Assembly: GCF_003402575.1 (NCBI RefSeq)
Contig: NZ_BGZJ01000001.1
Span: 248,001 to 312,000 of the forward strand
From: Mesosutterella multiformis
GTDB taxonomy: Bacteria; Pseudomonadota; Gammaproteobacteria; Burkholderiales; Burkholderiaceae_F
Direction of reading: 5' to 3'
Length of the DNA: 64,000 bases
This document shows, one piece after another, positions 9,506-17,883 of the stretch. The translations under genes and the position numbers were made by a program. A model generated the notes under the pieces. That model had not been told where the DNA came from and did no database searches. It saw only the letters and a program-made list of their open reading frames with translations. Position 1 is the stretch's first letter. Each line of letters opens with the position of its first letter.

Positions 9506-9575
9506 AAAGCCCTTCCGTCCGAATGGGACACGAAAGGGCTCAGCGCATAACCATAAGCATAACAAGGGAGCAGAC

Positions 9576-10171
9576 ATGCCGGGATCCAGAAATCGGGACG
9601 ACTTCATCGCAGCCGCAAAGAGCCTCTTTGCCTCACGGGGGTTTGATGGCGTCACGATGCGAAACATCGCGGACGCTCTCCGGACGCTCTCGGACTCACG
9701 CAGGCCGCGCTCTATTACCACTTCACGAGTAAGGACGAGCTGTATCTCGCAGTACTCGAACGCACGGCGGAAGGCACCATCGCGAACCTCAAAGCCGCGG
9801 TGAAATCGCACCGAAAACCGGTGGCGCGGCTTCGCGCCCTGCTGACGGAACTCTGCCAGGCGCTTTACGAGGATCAGGACCGAGGCCGCCTCCTTCTCCG
9901 GTCGCTGATCGATGAGGATAAGGAGCGGGGCAAGGTGCTCGGTGAAGGGGTGTTCGGCGAAGGCTTCAGGCTCTTCCAATCGGAGGCCGCAAAGATCTGG
10001 CCCGATCTTGACTCGGGGGAAATCGCGCTCTCTCTCATCGCTTCCTGTTCCTATGCCTATACGCTTTCCGATATGCGGCTTCACCTTCCGGGGATCGCGA
10101 AGGAAACGCCGTCGCCCGAAGACTACGCCGATCACCTCATCCGGGTGCTGAAGATTGGGGACGCGTCATGA
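9576..10171 (+). pseudogene. TetR-family repressor of the efflux operon, frameshifted by an 11-bp tandem duplication
   Basis: The first frame reads MPGSRNRDDFIAAAKSLFAS then RGFDGVTMRNIADAL, a normal TetR helix-turn-helix start, and breaks after residue 35. The normal continuation (GLTQAALYYHFTSKDELYLA, the recognition helix and following segment) is present in a different frame and runs to the stop at 10171. Between them the 11-base unit CGGACGCTCTC is repeated exactly, at 9670-9680 and 9681-9691. Removing one copy restores a single 194-residue protein of ordinary TetR length. As it stands, the product ends early at 9803 after 75 residues and lacks a complete DNA-binding domain and the whole ligand-binding domain. 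The start has a GGGAG ribosome site. The stop overlaps the ATG of the adaptor gene, so the two were translationally coupled. Either the repressor is inactivated, or the repeat is a reversible switch, or it is an assembly error. Confidence 0.88.
9670..9691 (+). repeat. Perfect 11-bp tandem duplication inside tetR
   Basis: Two back-to-back copies of CGGACGCTCTC. Because 11 is not a multiple of three, the extra copy shifts the frame exactly at the recognition helix of the repressor. Collapse to one copy would restore the gene. Confidence 0.95.
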
Positions 10172-11268
10172 AATCCGCTTTTCTCGCTGCGCTTCTCGCG
10201 ATACCGCTCATCCTCACCGGATGCTCCGATCAGCCGGGAAGCCCCGCGGCGGATAAAAAGGCTGAGCCGCTCCAGGTGGAAACGATCCGCCCCGTGATGG
10301 AAACAAGCGCTCCGAGAGAGTTTCCGGGATCCGTTGCCGCGTCCCGCCTCCTCCCGATGGCGTCCCGCCTTCCCGCTTATATCCGATCCGTTCCGCATCA
10401 GGAAGGGGATCTCGTGAAGCGAGGCGATGTGGTCGCGGTGCTCGATGACTCTGATGTCCGCTCGATCCGCGAGCAGGCCTACGCGGACGTGAAGGCCGCC
10501 TCGATCCGGCTCCGCGACGCGGAAACCGATGTGCAGAAGTTTGAGGGGCTGTATCGCGACGAAGCGGCGAGCGAAATCGAGCTCCGGAAGGTCAAGCTCC
10601 TCCGGGATCAGACGGCTGAAACGCTTCGCGCCGCACGCGCCCGCCTCACGCAGGCAAATGAGCGGCTCGGCGACGCCGTGATCCGGGCTCCGGAACCGGC
10701 GCGCGTCCTTTCGATTCAGCTGCAGCCCGGAACGCTTGCGGTCCCGGGGCTTCCTATCGTGACACTTGAGTCGCTGGACGGCCAGGTGTTTGAAATCCAT
10801 CTGCCGGCCGAGCTTCTCGGCTCTGTGAAACCGGGCGACCCCGCGGCTGTGACGCTGGACGGCCGGACTGATCCCATCAAAGGGACCGTCACGCAGGCCG
10901 TACATTCCGCGGATCCCGTGACCCGCACTGGGGTGGTGAAAATCGCGCTCCCGAAGGGAGACCGGATTCTCACCGGGACCTTCGGCCGCGCAGCGATCGC
11001 CGGGAACGCGTCTGAAAAAGGCATTTTTATCCCGAAATCCGCGATCACGAACCGAGGGGGGCTGGATGGCTGCTTCGTAATCCGGGACGGTCACGCGGAA
11101 TTCCACTGGCTGAGGCTTGGCACCACGCTCCCCGACGGATCGCGTGAAGCCGATGCCGGGCTGAAAGGGGATGAAATTCTCGTGAAGTCTCCGCCTTCAT
11201 CGCTTACGGACGGCGCACCGGTGAAAGCGATACCTGATCCTGCCGCCGCAGCCGGAGCCGCGCCGTGA
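10168..11268 (+). CDS. RND efflux periplasmic adaptor (membrane fusion protein), lipoprotein
   Basis: This adaptor links an inner-membrane RND pump to an outer-membrane channel. The 366-residue product starts with a lipoprotein signal, MKSAFLAALLAIPLILTGCS, with LTGC as lipobox and Cys19 as the expected acylated residue. A lipoyl-like half motif (IRSVPHQEGDLVKRGDVVAV) follows at about residues 71-90. Then comes a helical hairpin rich in Ala, Arg and Glu (about 105-170), the second lipoyl half, a beta-barrel domain and a membrane-proximal domain. The ATG overlaps the tetR stop (ATGA), and the last bases overlap the pump start, so the operon is tightly coupled. Substrates cannot be read from the sequence. 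Confidence 0.9.
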   Translation: MKSAFLAALLAIPLILTGCSDQPGSPAADKKAEPLQVETIRPVMETSAPREFPGSVAASRLLPMASRLPAYIRSVPHQEGDLVKRGDVVAVLDDSDVRSIREQAYADVKAASIRLRDAETDVQKFEGLYRDEAASEIELRKVKLLRDQTAETLRAARARLTQANERLGDAVIRAPEPARVLSIQLQPGTLAVPGLPIVTLESLDGQVFEIHLPAELLGSVKPGDPAAVTLDGRTDPIKGTVTQAVHSADPVTRTGVVKIALPKGDRILTGTFGRAAIAGNASEKGIFIPKSAITNRGGLDGCFVIRDGHAEFHWLRLGTTLPDGSREADAGLKGDEILVKSPPSSLTDGAPVKAIPDPAAAAGAAP

Positions 11269-14200
11269 GTAAGCCGCTGAATCTCCCGGGGCGCTTCGCG
11301 CGATGGTTCGTGGACTCAAAACTCACGATCCTCATCATCATCGCGTCACTTGCCGCCGGCATCATCGCCGTACTAACCACGCCCCGCGAAGAGAACCCGC
11401 AGATCTCGATGCCGGCAGCCGAAGTGATCATCACGCTTCCCGGCGCGAAGCCCGCCGAAATCGAGGACCTCATCGTGAAGCCCGCGGAACGCGTGATCAA
11501 CCAGATTCCAGGGGTTGATCACGTGTTTTCGACCGCGATGGATTCGGCTGCCGTGATCAGCGTGCAGTACAAGGTAAACGAAAACAAGGAAGCGAGTCTC
11601 GTGAAGCTTTACGACCGCTTCCGGAGCGCGAGAAACGAGTTCCCGAAAGAGGCGTCAGACGCCCGGATCATCAGCGCGGATGCGGATGACGTGCCGATTC
11701 TTGCCGTGACACTCACAGGTGGCGGCTACGACGACTACGCGCTGCGGCGGATCGCCGAGCGGTTTGTGGAGGGGCTGACGAGCCTCAAGGATGTCTCGAC
11801 GTCTTACGTCTATGACGGCCGGACGCGGGAGTTTGAGGTCACAATGGATCCGAAGAAACTCGCGTCCTTCGGGATCCCCGCTGAAGCCGTGCGGCTCGCC
11901 CTCAAAACCACGAATATCGCGGCGCCGCTTGGATCAGAAGCCGCCGCGGATACCGGCCGCACGCTTCGCTACGACGGCTTTGTGACATCGGCCGCTGACC
12001 TGAAGCGCCTCGTGATCGCGTCTCCCGCGGGGCGGCCAGTGCTGCTGCAGGATGTGGCAGACGTCACAGACGGACCGTCATCCGAACGCACCGCACTCAG
12101 CCGCTGGGCCCCGGGGCCGGCGTCGAAACTCGCGAAGTCTGCCGCGGGCGAAGCCCCTTCTGTCACCTTTGTGGCGGCGAAGAAAAAGGGCACAAACGCC
12201 GTTGTGGCGACCGAAGCGATGCTCGGACGCATCCACCGGATGCAGGAGCAGTTCCTCCCGAAAGACGTTCACCTCATCATCACGCGTAACGACGGAGCGA
12301 AGGCAAACGAAGCCGTGAACTCTGTGATCGGTCATATCGCGGTGTCGATCGCCGCAGTCTTCGCGATCACCTGGATCTTCCTCGGGTTCCGCGCGGCCTG
12401 CATCACCGGGATCACGATCCCGCTCATTCTGTCGCTTACGCTTTTCATCAACGAAGCGGCGGGACTCACGATCAACCGGGTGTCGCTTTTCGGCTTTGTG
12501 ATCGCGCTCGGGCTTCTCGTCGATGACTCGATCGTGGTGATCGAGAATATCGACCGGCATTACGCGGCGGATCCCACCGCGGACCGGGCGACACTCGCCG
12601 CCCGCGCGGTGTCTGAAATCGGTTATCCGACGATCCTTGCGACCTTCACTGTGATGCTCGTTTTCTACACGCTGATTCCGTCGCTCTCCGGGATGCCGAA
12701 GCAGTACTTCTTCCCGATCGGCTTCATGGTGCCGACCGCGGTGTTCAGTTCCCTCATCATCGCGTATTCCGTCGCCCCGTGGACCGCGAAGCGGATCCTG
12801 AAGGTTCCGGATCATAAGGAAGAGCCGAGCCCGGACGGCCGCCCAAAACTCGGGAAACTCGGTCACTTCTACTATCGGACCGCCGGGTGGCTCGTCGGAA
12901 ACCCGAAGCGAACCAAAATCTTCCTCGCGGCGCTCACGCTCCTTCTCATCCTCTCGTTCCTGATGCCCGCCTGGCAGTTCATCCGGCCGCAGGGGATCTC
13001 GGGACCGGTGTCACTCTTTGGCGTTGAGACCGGGTTCCTTCCGAAGGACGACAAGAACACCTTTAACGTTTCTCTCAAACTCGCGGACGGCACGCCGCTT
13101 GAAGTGACGGACCGCGCGGTGCGGGATACTGAGGCGATTGTGAAGCAGATTCCGGAGGTAACGGACGTTCTCTCCTGGTCCGGGATGCCTGGTGTCCCCG
13201 ACTTCACCGCCATGTTCCGAGGCAGCACTCAGCCCGGGAGCAACATCGGCGCGGTGCGCGTGAATCTCGTTGATAAGGGCGAACGCCACCGGACATCGAT
13301 CGAAATCGCGGCGAAGCTCCGAAAGGACCTGAAGGAAGTCTCCGCCCGGTACCCGGAATCCACGATCCAGGTGGTAGAGGATCCGCCGGGACCCCCGATG
13401 AGGGCCACTGTGCTTGCCGAAATCTATGGGAACGACGGTGAGCAGCTTCGAGCCGCAAGCGAAAAGGTGAGAAACGCCTTCCGCTCCACGTACGACATGG
13501 TGGAGACGACGACAACGGAACCGACCGATATTCCTGAGGCGCGCTTCGAAGTGGATCAGGAGAAAGCGTCGCTTGCCGGTGTCTTCCCCGCGGAAGCCGC
13601 TCTCGCGCTCCGCCGCTATACGGCAGGGGAAACGGTGGGCTACGGCCACGCGCCGGGCGAACGGACTGCGCAGCCCGTGATTCTCCGCGCGGACTACGGG
13701 AACAAGGTGGATCCGGCGGAGCTTGGCGGTCTCACCGTGAAGAATAAACTGGGACTCGATGTACCGCTCTCAGAACTCGTCCGCGTGACACACACCACGG
13801 CTCCCCGTCCGATTCTGAATAAAGACGGCACTCGGGTGGTGCTGGTCGGCGGTGAACTCGGAAACTCGGTCCCGGCCTACGCGGTGCTCGATCTGAACCA
13901 CCGGCTTAACGGGATGCCGGTCGGAAACGGCGACCGTCTCGCGACCGGAAACCTCGGCCTGACGCCGGTCCGCGCCGACCTTTCCCGAGCCCCGGTGCAG
14001 CTCCTCTGGGATGGTGAGATCCGGATGACGCTTGACTGCTACCACGATCTCTTTATCGCGCTCTCGGCCGCCGTCATGCTGATCTTCTTCATTCTCGTCG
14101 CGTACTACCGGTCGTTTATTCTGCCGGCCGCCGTGATGTCCGCGATTCCGGTCTGCTTTATCGGGCTCTTCCCGGGGCACTGGCTCACGGGACAGATCTT

Positions 14201-14543
14201 CTCCGCCACATCGCTGATTGGCCTTGTGACACTGACGGGCGTTCTTGTCCGCAATTCGCTTCTTATCGCGGACTTCGTGACGGAATACATGCGGGAAGGG
14301 ATTTCGGTGCGGGAAGCGGTGCTGCTTGCCGGTGCCGTCCGTCTCCGCCCGATTCTTCTCACGTCGCTCTCCATTATTTTCGGTTCCATCATCATGCTGA
14401 TTGACCCGATTTTCGGCGGCCTTGGCTGCTCCTTCATCTTCGGAACGATCGCGTCCACGGTGTTCACGATGGCGCTCACTCCGGTGATGCTTTACTGGTA
14501 CTACACGCGCTGGCCCTATAAGGAGGCGAAGGATGAAGAGTAA
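11265..14543 (+). CDS. RND-family efflux pump, inner-membrane permease
   Basis: Proton-driven trimeric exporter of the HAE-type RND family. The 1092-residue product has one membrane helix near residues 20-40 (LTILIIIASLAAGIIAVLTT), a large periplasmic loop, and a block of helices. These include GLLVDDSIVVIENIDRH (about residues 415-431), where the paired aspartates are the proton-relay residues of transmembrane helix 4. A second periplasmic loop and the last helices (LIGLVTLTGVLVRNSLLIAD) follow. It is slightly longer than AcrB (about 1050). It starts at a GTG at 11265 overlapping the adaptor stop; I find no closer ATG that keeps the first helix. The downstream channel gene overlaps its end by 11 bases. 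Likely substrates are dyes, detergents, bile salts or antibiotics, but this is by family only. Confidence 0.93.
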   Translation: MSKPLNLPGRFARWFVDSKLTILIIIASLAAGIIAVLTTPREENPQISMPAAEVIITLPGAKPAEIEDLIVKPAERVINQIPGVDHVFSTAMDSAAVISVQYKVNENKEASLVKLYDRFRSARNEFPKEASDARIISADADDVPILAVTLTGGGYDDYALRRIAERFVEGLTSLKDVSTSYVYDGRTREFEVTMDPKKLASFGIPAEAVRLALKTTNIAAPLGSEAAADTGRTLRYDGFVTSAADLKRLVIASPAGRPVLLQDVADVTDGPSSERTALSRWAPGPASKLAKSAAGEAPSVTFVAAKKKGTNAVVATEAMLGRIHRMQEQFLPKDVHLIITRNDGAKANEAVNSVIGHIAVSIAAVFAITWIFLGFRAACITGITIPLILSLTLFINEAAGLTINRVSLFGFVIALGLLVDDSIVVIENIDRHYAADPTADRATLAARAVSEIGYPTILATFTVMLVFYTLIPSLSGMPKQYFFPIGFMVPTAVFSSLIIAYSVAPWTAKRILKVPDHKEEPSPDGRPKLGKLGHFYYRTAGWLVGNPKRTKIFLAALTLLLILSFLMPAWQFIRPQGISGPVSLFGVETGFLPKDDKNTFNVSLKLADGTPLEVTDRAVRDTEAIVKQIPEVTDVLSWSGMPGVPDFTAMFRGSTQPGSNIGAVRVNLVDKGERHRTSIEIAAKLRKDLKEVSARYPESTIQVVEDPPGPPMRATVLAEIYGNDGEQLRAASEKVRNAFRSTYDMVETTTTEPTDIPEARFEVDQEKASLAGVFPAEAALALRRYTAGETVGYGHAPGERTAQPVILRADYGNKVDPAELGGLTVKNKLGLDVPLSELVRVTHTTAPRPILNKDGTRVVLVGGELGNSVPAYAVLDLNHRLNGMPVGNGDRLATGNLGLTPVRADLSRAPVQLLWDGEIRMTLDCYHDLFIALSAAVMLIFFILVAYYRSFILPAAVMSAIPVCFIGLFPGHWLTGQIFSATSLIGLVTLTGVLVRNSLLIADFVTEYMREGISVREAVLLAGAVRLRPILLTSLSIIFGSIIMLIDPIFGGLGCSFIFGTIASTVFTMALTPVMLYWYYTRWPYKEAKDEE

Positions 14544-15837
14544 AAGAACCGTATCACTCGTCCTCCCGCTCGCGGCGGCGGTCTTCGCCGCCCTATCGCC
14601 CGCCCCTGCGGCCGCGGAATCGATGTCCGCCGCGGCAGACGCCGCTGTTGCCGCGTCCCGCCCGCTTAAAGCCGCGGGAAGCCTCAGCGCCGCGGCGCGC
14701 GAGAATCTCGATGCCGCAAAGGCGGAGCGGATGCCATCCGTCACGCTCTCCGCGAACCACTTCCGGTTTGAGAGCGGTCTCGGAATGAACGTGAACCTCT
14801 TCGGGTTCTCGGCGTCGGTCCCGGTGAGCGAGAATCACACGACGGGGTATGCGGTTTCCGCGGCCCTTCCGCTTTACACCGGAGGCCGGATCTCAAAACT
14901 GATTGAAGCGGGTGAGGCGGCAGCGGACTCCGCGTCCTACGTCGAAAAGACGACAGAAAACGAAGTCCGCTATCAGGCCTCCCTCCACTATGTGGCGGTC
15001 GCTGAGGCGGAAGCTCTGCTGCGCGCCGCGGAGAAGCACGAAGCCGCGGTGGCTTCGCATAAGAAGCAGACCGAGGCGAGGCTTAAAAAAGGGATGGCGG
15101 TGAAGAACGAACTCTATGCCGCCGAATCCGCGCTCGCGACAGCGCATGACGCGGTGATCGCGGCGAAGACCGCCCTCTCCACCGCAGAGGCGTCCTATAA
15201 CCGGCTTCTCGGGCGCGAGCTCGATGAATCCGTGACGCTCGACCCTATTCCGGAGCCGCTGATCTCTGAAACGCTTCCGGAACTGACAGACGACGCTGTG
15301 CGCTCCAGCACGGAGCTCGCCTCACTCTCCGAACAGGTCAAAGCAGCGGACGCCGCGGCCGGGGCCGCGCGGGCCCGCAATCTCCCGCAGGCCGCGCTTG
15401 TCGCGGGCTACGGGAAGCAGAACGGGCACTATCTCACCGAAGAACGAAGCTCCGGGTGGATCGCCGGCGTGGTGGTTTCCTGGACCATATTCGATGGCGG
15501 CATCGGGTCATCACGCGCCGCAGCAAGCGAAAAGACCGCGGGAGCGCTGACTGACGCCAGGGCTGAGGCGGAGTCAGTCTTAAGACTTGACATGAGAACC
15601 GCGTGGCTCGCCTGGGAAGAGACAGAGTCGCGTCTTAATGCCGCCAAATCCTCTCTCCGGTTCGCGGAAGAGAATCTCCGTGTGACATCCGAACGCTATG
15701 GCGCGGGGCTCGCGCCGCACACCGAAGTGCTGGATGCCGAATCCATGCGGTCCGCCGCAGAAGCGCGGGTCGTTCACGCGGCCTCAGAACGCGTCCGGGC
15801 GTGGCTTCGCATCAGGAAGCTCACCCACTCGGTCTGA
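14533..15837 (+). CDS. TolC-family outer-membrane efflux channel
   Basis: Outer-membrane factor that completes the tripartite pump. The 434-residue product has a Sec signal peptide (LVLPLAAAVFAALSPAPAAA, cleavage near residue 28). It carries two homologous TolC halves of long alpha-helical, Ala- and Glu-rich segments, for example ENEVRYQASLHYVAVAEAEA and ARAEAESVLRLDMRTAWLAW, and the repeat motif ERYGAGLAPHTEVLDAES near the end. The start overlaps the end of the permease gene and has a strong AAGGAGG site. The protein ends at the usual length. Together with the two upstream genes it makes a complete export system encoded in one operon. Confidence 0.92.
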   Translation: MKSKRTVSLVLPLAAAVFAALSPAPAAAESMSAAADAAVAASRPLKAAGSLSAAARENLDAAKAERMPSVTLSANHFRFESGLGMNVNLFGFSASVPVSENHTTGYAVSAALPLYTGGRISKLIEAGEAAADSASYVEKTTENEVRYQASLHYVAVAEAEALLRAAEKHEAAVASHKKQTEARLKKGMAVKNELYAAESALATAHDAVIAAKTALSTAEASYNRLLGRELDESVTLDPIPEPLISETLPELTDDAVRSSTELASLSEQVKAADAAAGAARARNLPQAALVAGYGKQNGHYLTEERSSGWIAGVVVSWTIFDGGIGSSRAAASEKTAGALTDARAEAESVLRLDMRTAWLAWEETESRLNAAKSSLRFAEENLRVTSERYGAGLAPHTEVLDAESMRSAAEARVVHAASERVRAWLRIRKLTHSV

Positions 15838-15882
15838 TCGCCTCCTGGGGCCGTTTAAAGCCCGTATCCGCCTATTCTCACC

Positions 15883-15912
15883 AACGCCGAGGTTCTTCCC
15901 CGGCGTTTTTTT
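15883..15912 (+). terminator. Terminator of the efflux operon
   Basis: The arms AACGCCG (15883-15889) and CGGCGTT (15901-15907) with an 11-base loop are followed by a T-run, 46 bases after the channel gene. Confidence 0.85.
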
Positions 15913-15983
15913 GTCCCCGTCAGCAGAAAAAGCAATGGCCGGCTTGATTTTCATTGGTCAGCGGCATCCCCGGCTGTCAAGAC

Positions 15984-16022
15984 GAAAAAAATCCCTGCCA
16001 GGGCGATCAGCCTTGACAGGGG
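15984..16022 (-). terminator. Possible second terminator on the tRNA strand
   Basis: On the reverse strand CCCTGTC (16021-16015) can pair with GGCAGGG (15999-15993), with further pairing inside the loop, followed by a seven-T run. It lies beyond the stronger hairpin at 16045-16078 and may be a backup. Confidence 0.5.
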
Positions 16023-16044
16023 TTGATATTTTTCTTCCGGACAG

Positions 16045-16078
16045 CAAAAAAGCCAGAAAATCATCAGATCTTCTGGCC
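16045..16078 (-). terminator. Terminator after the tRNA genes
   Basis: On the reverse strand GCCAGAA (16077-16071) pairs with TTCTGGC (16058-16052) and is followed by six Ts. It lies about 30 bases after the tRNA-Gln 3' end. Confidence 0.75.
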
Positions 16079-16106
16079 TTTCCCACGTTTCCGTGCAGTA
16101 TTCAGT

Positions 16107-16183
16107 TGGCGGGGGTGGTAGGACTCGAACCTACGGATATCGGATTCAGAATCCGATGCCTTAACCAACTTGGCGACACCCCT
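16107..16183 (-). tRNA. tRNA-Gln (anticodon CUG)
   Basis: A full cloverleaf is read on the reverse strand. It has an acceptor stem, a D-arm starting GCCAAG, an anticodon stem with loop TTCTGAA, a T-arm with TTCGAGT, and an encoded 3' CCA. The anticodon CUG reads CAG (Gln), and the body resembles E. coli tRNA-Gln. The first base would be A opposite C at position 72, a mismatch; glutamine tRNAs often have a weak 1-72 pair. It follows tRNA-Leu by 75 bases in the same direction. Confidence 0.93.
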
Positions 16184-16258
16184 GTCTTTTTAAGCACCGG
16201 TCGCTCGCGCTTCCGACACTCCCTAACCGGCGTTCCTTGCGGAACACTCAGTTAAAAC

Positions 16259-16343
16259 TGGTGCGGTCGATGAGAGTCGAACTCATATGGATTTCTCCGC
16301 CACCCCCTCAAAGTGGTGCGTCTACCAATTTCGCCACGACCGC
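16259..16343 (-). tRNA. tRNA-Leu (anticodon GAG)
   Basis: An 85-base class II tRNA on the reverse strand, with acceptor GCGGTCG pairing with CGACCGC, anticodon loop TTGAGGG (GAG, reading CUC/CUU), a long variable arm, TTCGACT in the T-loop and an encoded CCA. It lies 59 bases after secG, matching the secG-leuU order known in E. coli. Confidence 0.95.
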
Positions 16344-16402
16344 ATTAGATTGTTAATACGTTTTGCGCTGTTTTGTTTTGCGCGTCACGTAGGATTGTTA
16401 TT

Positions 16403-16867
16403 TTACCTAGGAATTTCGTTTTGGGAAGGGGTGGTAGGGTTATTCCTAGTATCAGCCGTATTGGAGGCAGCCGGAGCCGGGGCAGCAGCGCCCGAAGCCG
16501 CCGGAGCGGACGGGGCAGCAGCGGGGGCAGACGGAGCCGCGGCCGGAGCAGACACGTCAGCCGGAACGGAGGACAGCGTGCCGAGCACACCGCCGTTATC
16601 GCTCGCCTGGCGGGCATTGTGATGCGCGAAGGCACCGGAACCGATCGTGATCGCGATCGTGGACAGGAAGAACACCGCGCCGATGATCCAGGTCATCTTC
16701 GACAGGAAGCTGCCGGAACCGGCGGCGCCGAAGATCGAGCCCGAAGCGCCGGAACCGAAGGCGGCGCCGAGATCAGCGCCCTTGCCGTGCTGCAGCAGCA
16801 CGAGAACGATCAGGGCAATGGCGGAAAGCACCTGTACGACCAGGCCAATGCTCATTAATAAGGACAT
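16403..16867 (-). CDS. secG: Preprotein translocase subunit SecG with Ala/Pro-rich tail
   Basis: SecG is a small inner-membrane partner of SecYE that assists protein export. The 154-residue product has two hydrophobic helices (about residues 3-21, SIGLVVQVLSAIALIVLVLL, and about 52-72, MTWIIGAVFFLSTIAITIGS). Between them is the Gly-rich cytoplasmic loop GADLGAAFGSGASGSIFGAA typical of SecG. From about residue 95 it continues as a low-complexity tail with APAAAPSAPAA repeats, about 55 residues longer than a minimal SecG. The ATG at 16867 has a GAGG ribosome site; upstream in-frame codons enter the end of tpiA. It forms a pair with tpiA (23-base gap) and is followed by tRNA-Leu. Confidence 0.93.
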   Translation of the reverse strand: MSLLMSIGLVVQVLSAIALIVLVLLQHGKGADLGAAFGSGASGSIFGAAGSGSFLSKMTWIIGAVFFLSTIAITIGSGAFAHHNARQASDNGGVLGTLSSVPADVSAPAAAPSAPAAAPSAPAASGAAAPAPAASNTADTRNNPTTPSQNEIPR

Positions 16868-16890
16868 TCTTTTTCCTCTATAAACCGATA

Positions 16891-17664
16891 TCACCGCACT
16901 GCGGCGCAAATCCGATAAAAGTTCCCTGCGTCGAGCGACGCCCCGCCTACCAGGGCGCCGTCCACATCAGGCAGAGCGATGATCTCTGCAGCGTTTTGGG
17001 GCTTCACGCTCCCGCCGTAAAGAATGCGGATCGCTCCGCCCTTCACAGGGTCTGCTTCCTCGAGCGCGCCGCGGATCACGGCATGCACGGGTTCAATCTG
17101 GTCAGTGCCCGCCGCGACGCCGGTCCCGATCGCCCAGAGGGGCTCATAGGCCACGGCGCCCGCTTCGAGCGCTTCAATTCCTGCAACAGAAAGGACTGCG
17201 GCGATCTGTCTCAGAACGACTTCACGGGTGCGGCCCGCGTTCCGTTCCTCGAGCGTTTCGCCCACGCAGAGAATCGGATGAAGCCCGGCGTCATACGCCG
17301 CCTTCACTTTCTCTGCCACGCGTTCGTCCGTTTCGCCGTAAAGCGTCCGGCGCTCCGAATGCCCGACAATGCACCACCAGGCCCCGAGGTCACGCAGCAT
17401 ATCGCCGCTCACCTCGCCTGTGAAGGCACCCGTGCCAACCCGGTCGCTCACATCCTCGGCTCCGACATGGAATTCACCCGCGACGGGCTCCGAGTCGAGC
17501 TTCGGCGTGAACGCGAGAAGGTACGCCGACGGAACACAGAGCCCGCTTTCACAGCGGACCGCGTCCTTGCGGCAGAGCTCCCGGAACTCCCTCAGCCAGG
17601 CGTCTGACGACGCGAGGGAGCCGTTCATTTTCCAGTTTCCAACAACGAGCGGAATACGGCTCAT
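16891..17664 (-). CDS. tpiA: Triosephosphate isomerase
   Basis: Interconverts dihydroxyacetone phosphate and glyceraldehyde-3-phosphate in glycolysis and gluconeogenesis. The 257-residue product has the family N-terminus VVGNWKMNGS, with the catalytic Lys in NWKMNG. It also has the electrophilic His in IVGHSERR, the catalytic Glu in VAYEPLWAIGTG (about residues 167-178) and the phosphate-gripping ILYGGSVKPQN near the C-terminus. The length is normal. The gene heads a tpiA-secG-tRNA unit, a conserved proteobacterial order. Unlike many relatives there is no nuo operon after it. Confidence 0.96.
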   Translation of the reverse strand: MSRIPLVVGNWKMNGSLASSDAWLREFRELCRKDAVRCESGLCVPSAYLLAFTPKLDSEPVAGEFHVGAEDVSDRVGTGAFTGEVSGDMLRDLGAWWCIVGHSERRTLYGETDERVAEKVKAAYDAGLHPILCVGETLEERNAGRTREVVLRQIAAVLSVAGIEALEAGAVAYEPLWAIGTGVAAGTDQIEPVHAVIRGALEEADPVKGGAIRILYGGSVKPQNAAEIIALPDVDGALVGGASLDAGNFYRICAAVR

Positions 17665-17747
17665 GGTCTCCCGATCCTGTTTCAGAAAAGACTAAATATT
17701 TTACTTGAAGAAAGTTCTTTCGAACAACTGACGCAGATCAAGTGCTG

Positions 17748-17809
17748 AGAAAAGCCGGCCGTCACTCCGAAGGGCGTTTGCCGCCATTTCTGGAATAACG
17801 GACCGGCTT
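17748..17809 (-). terminator. Possible terminator of pnp
   Basis: On the reverse strand AAGCCGG (17809-17803) can pair with CCGGCTT (17758-17752), closing a 44-base loop that can fold internally and followed by a short T-run. It lies 75 bases after pnp and before tpiA. The weak tail makes this tentative. Confidence 0.4.
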
Positions 17810-17883
17810 CGATCCTGAGCGGAGAGGAAGGCGGCTTTTCAGCCCCCTCCTCTTCAGGCGTCAGATGTCAGACATCAGGGGCA

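Larger units (their letters stand above)
9255..9575. other. Intergenic region between dapL and the efflux locus
   Basis: This 321-base stretch has no credible gene. The right part holds the promoter and operator-like palindrome of the efflux locus (described separately). It also has a hairpin with 7-base arms at 9508-9514 and 9534-9540 that would lie in the tetR leader RNA. The left part must hold the dapL promoter on the reverse strand; I cannot place it. Confidence 0.5.

Noticed and set aside
15698-16255. Frame of 185 codons running through the tRNA-Gln region
   Set aside because: It overlaps the end of the channel gene, terminators and a tRNA gene; no family features.
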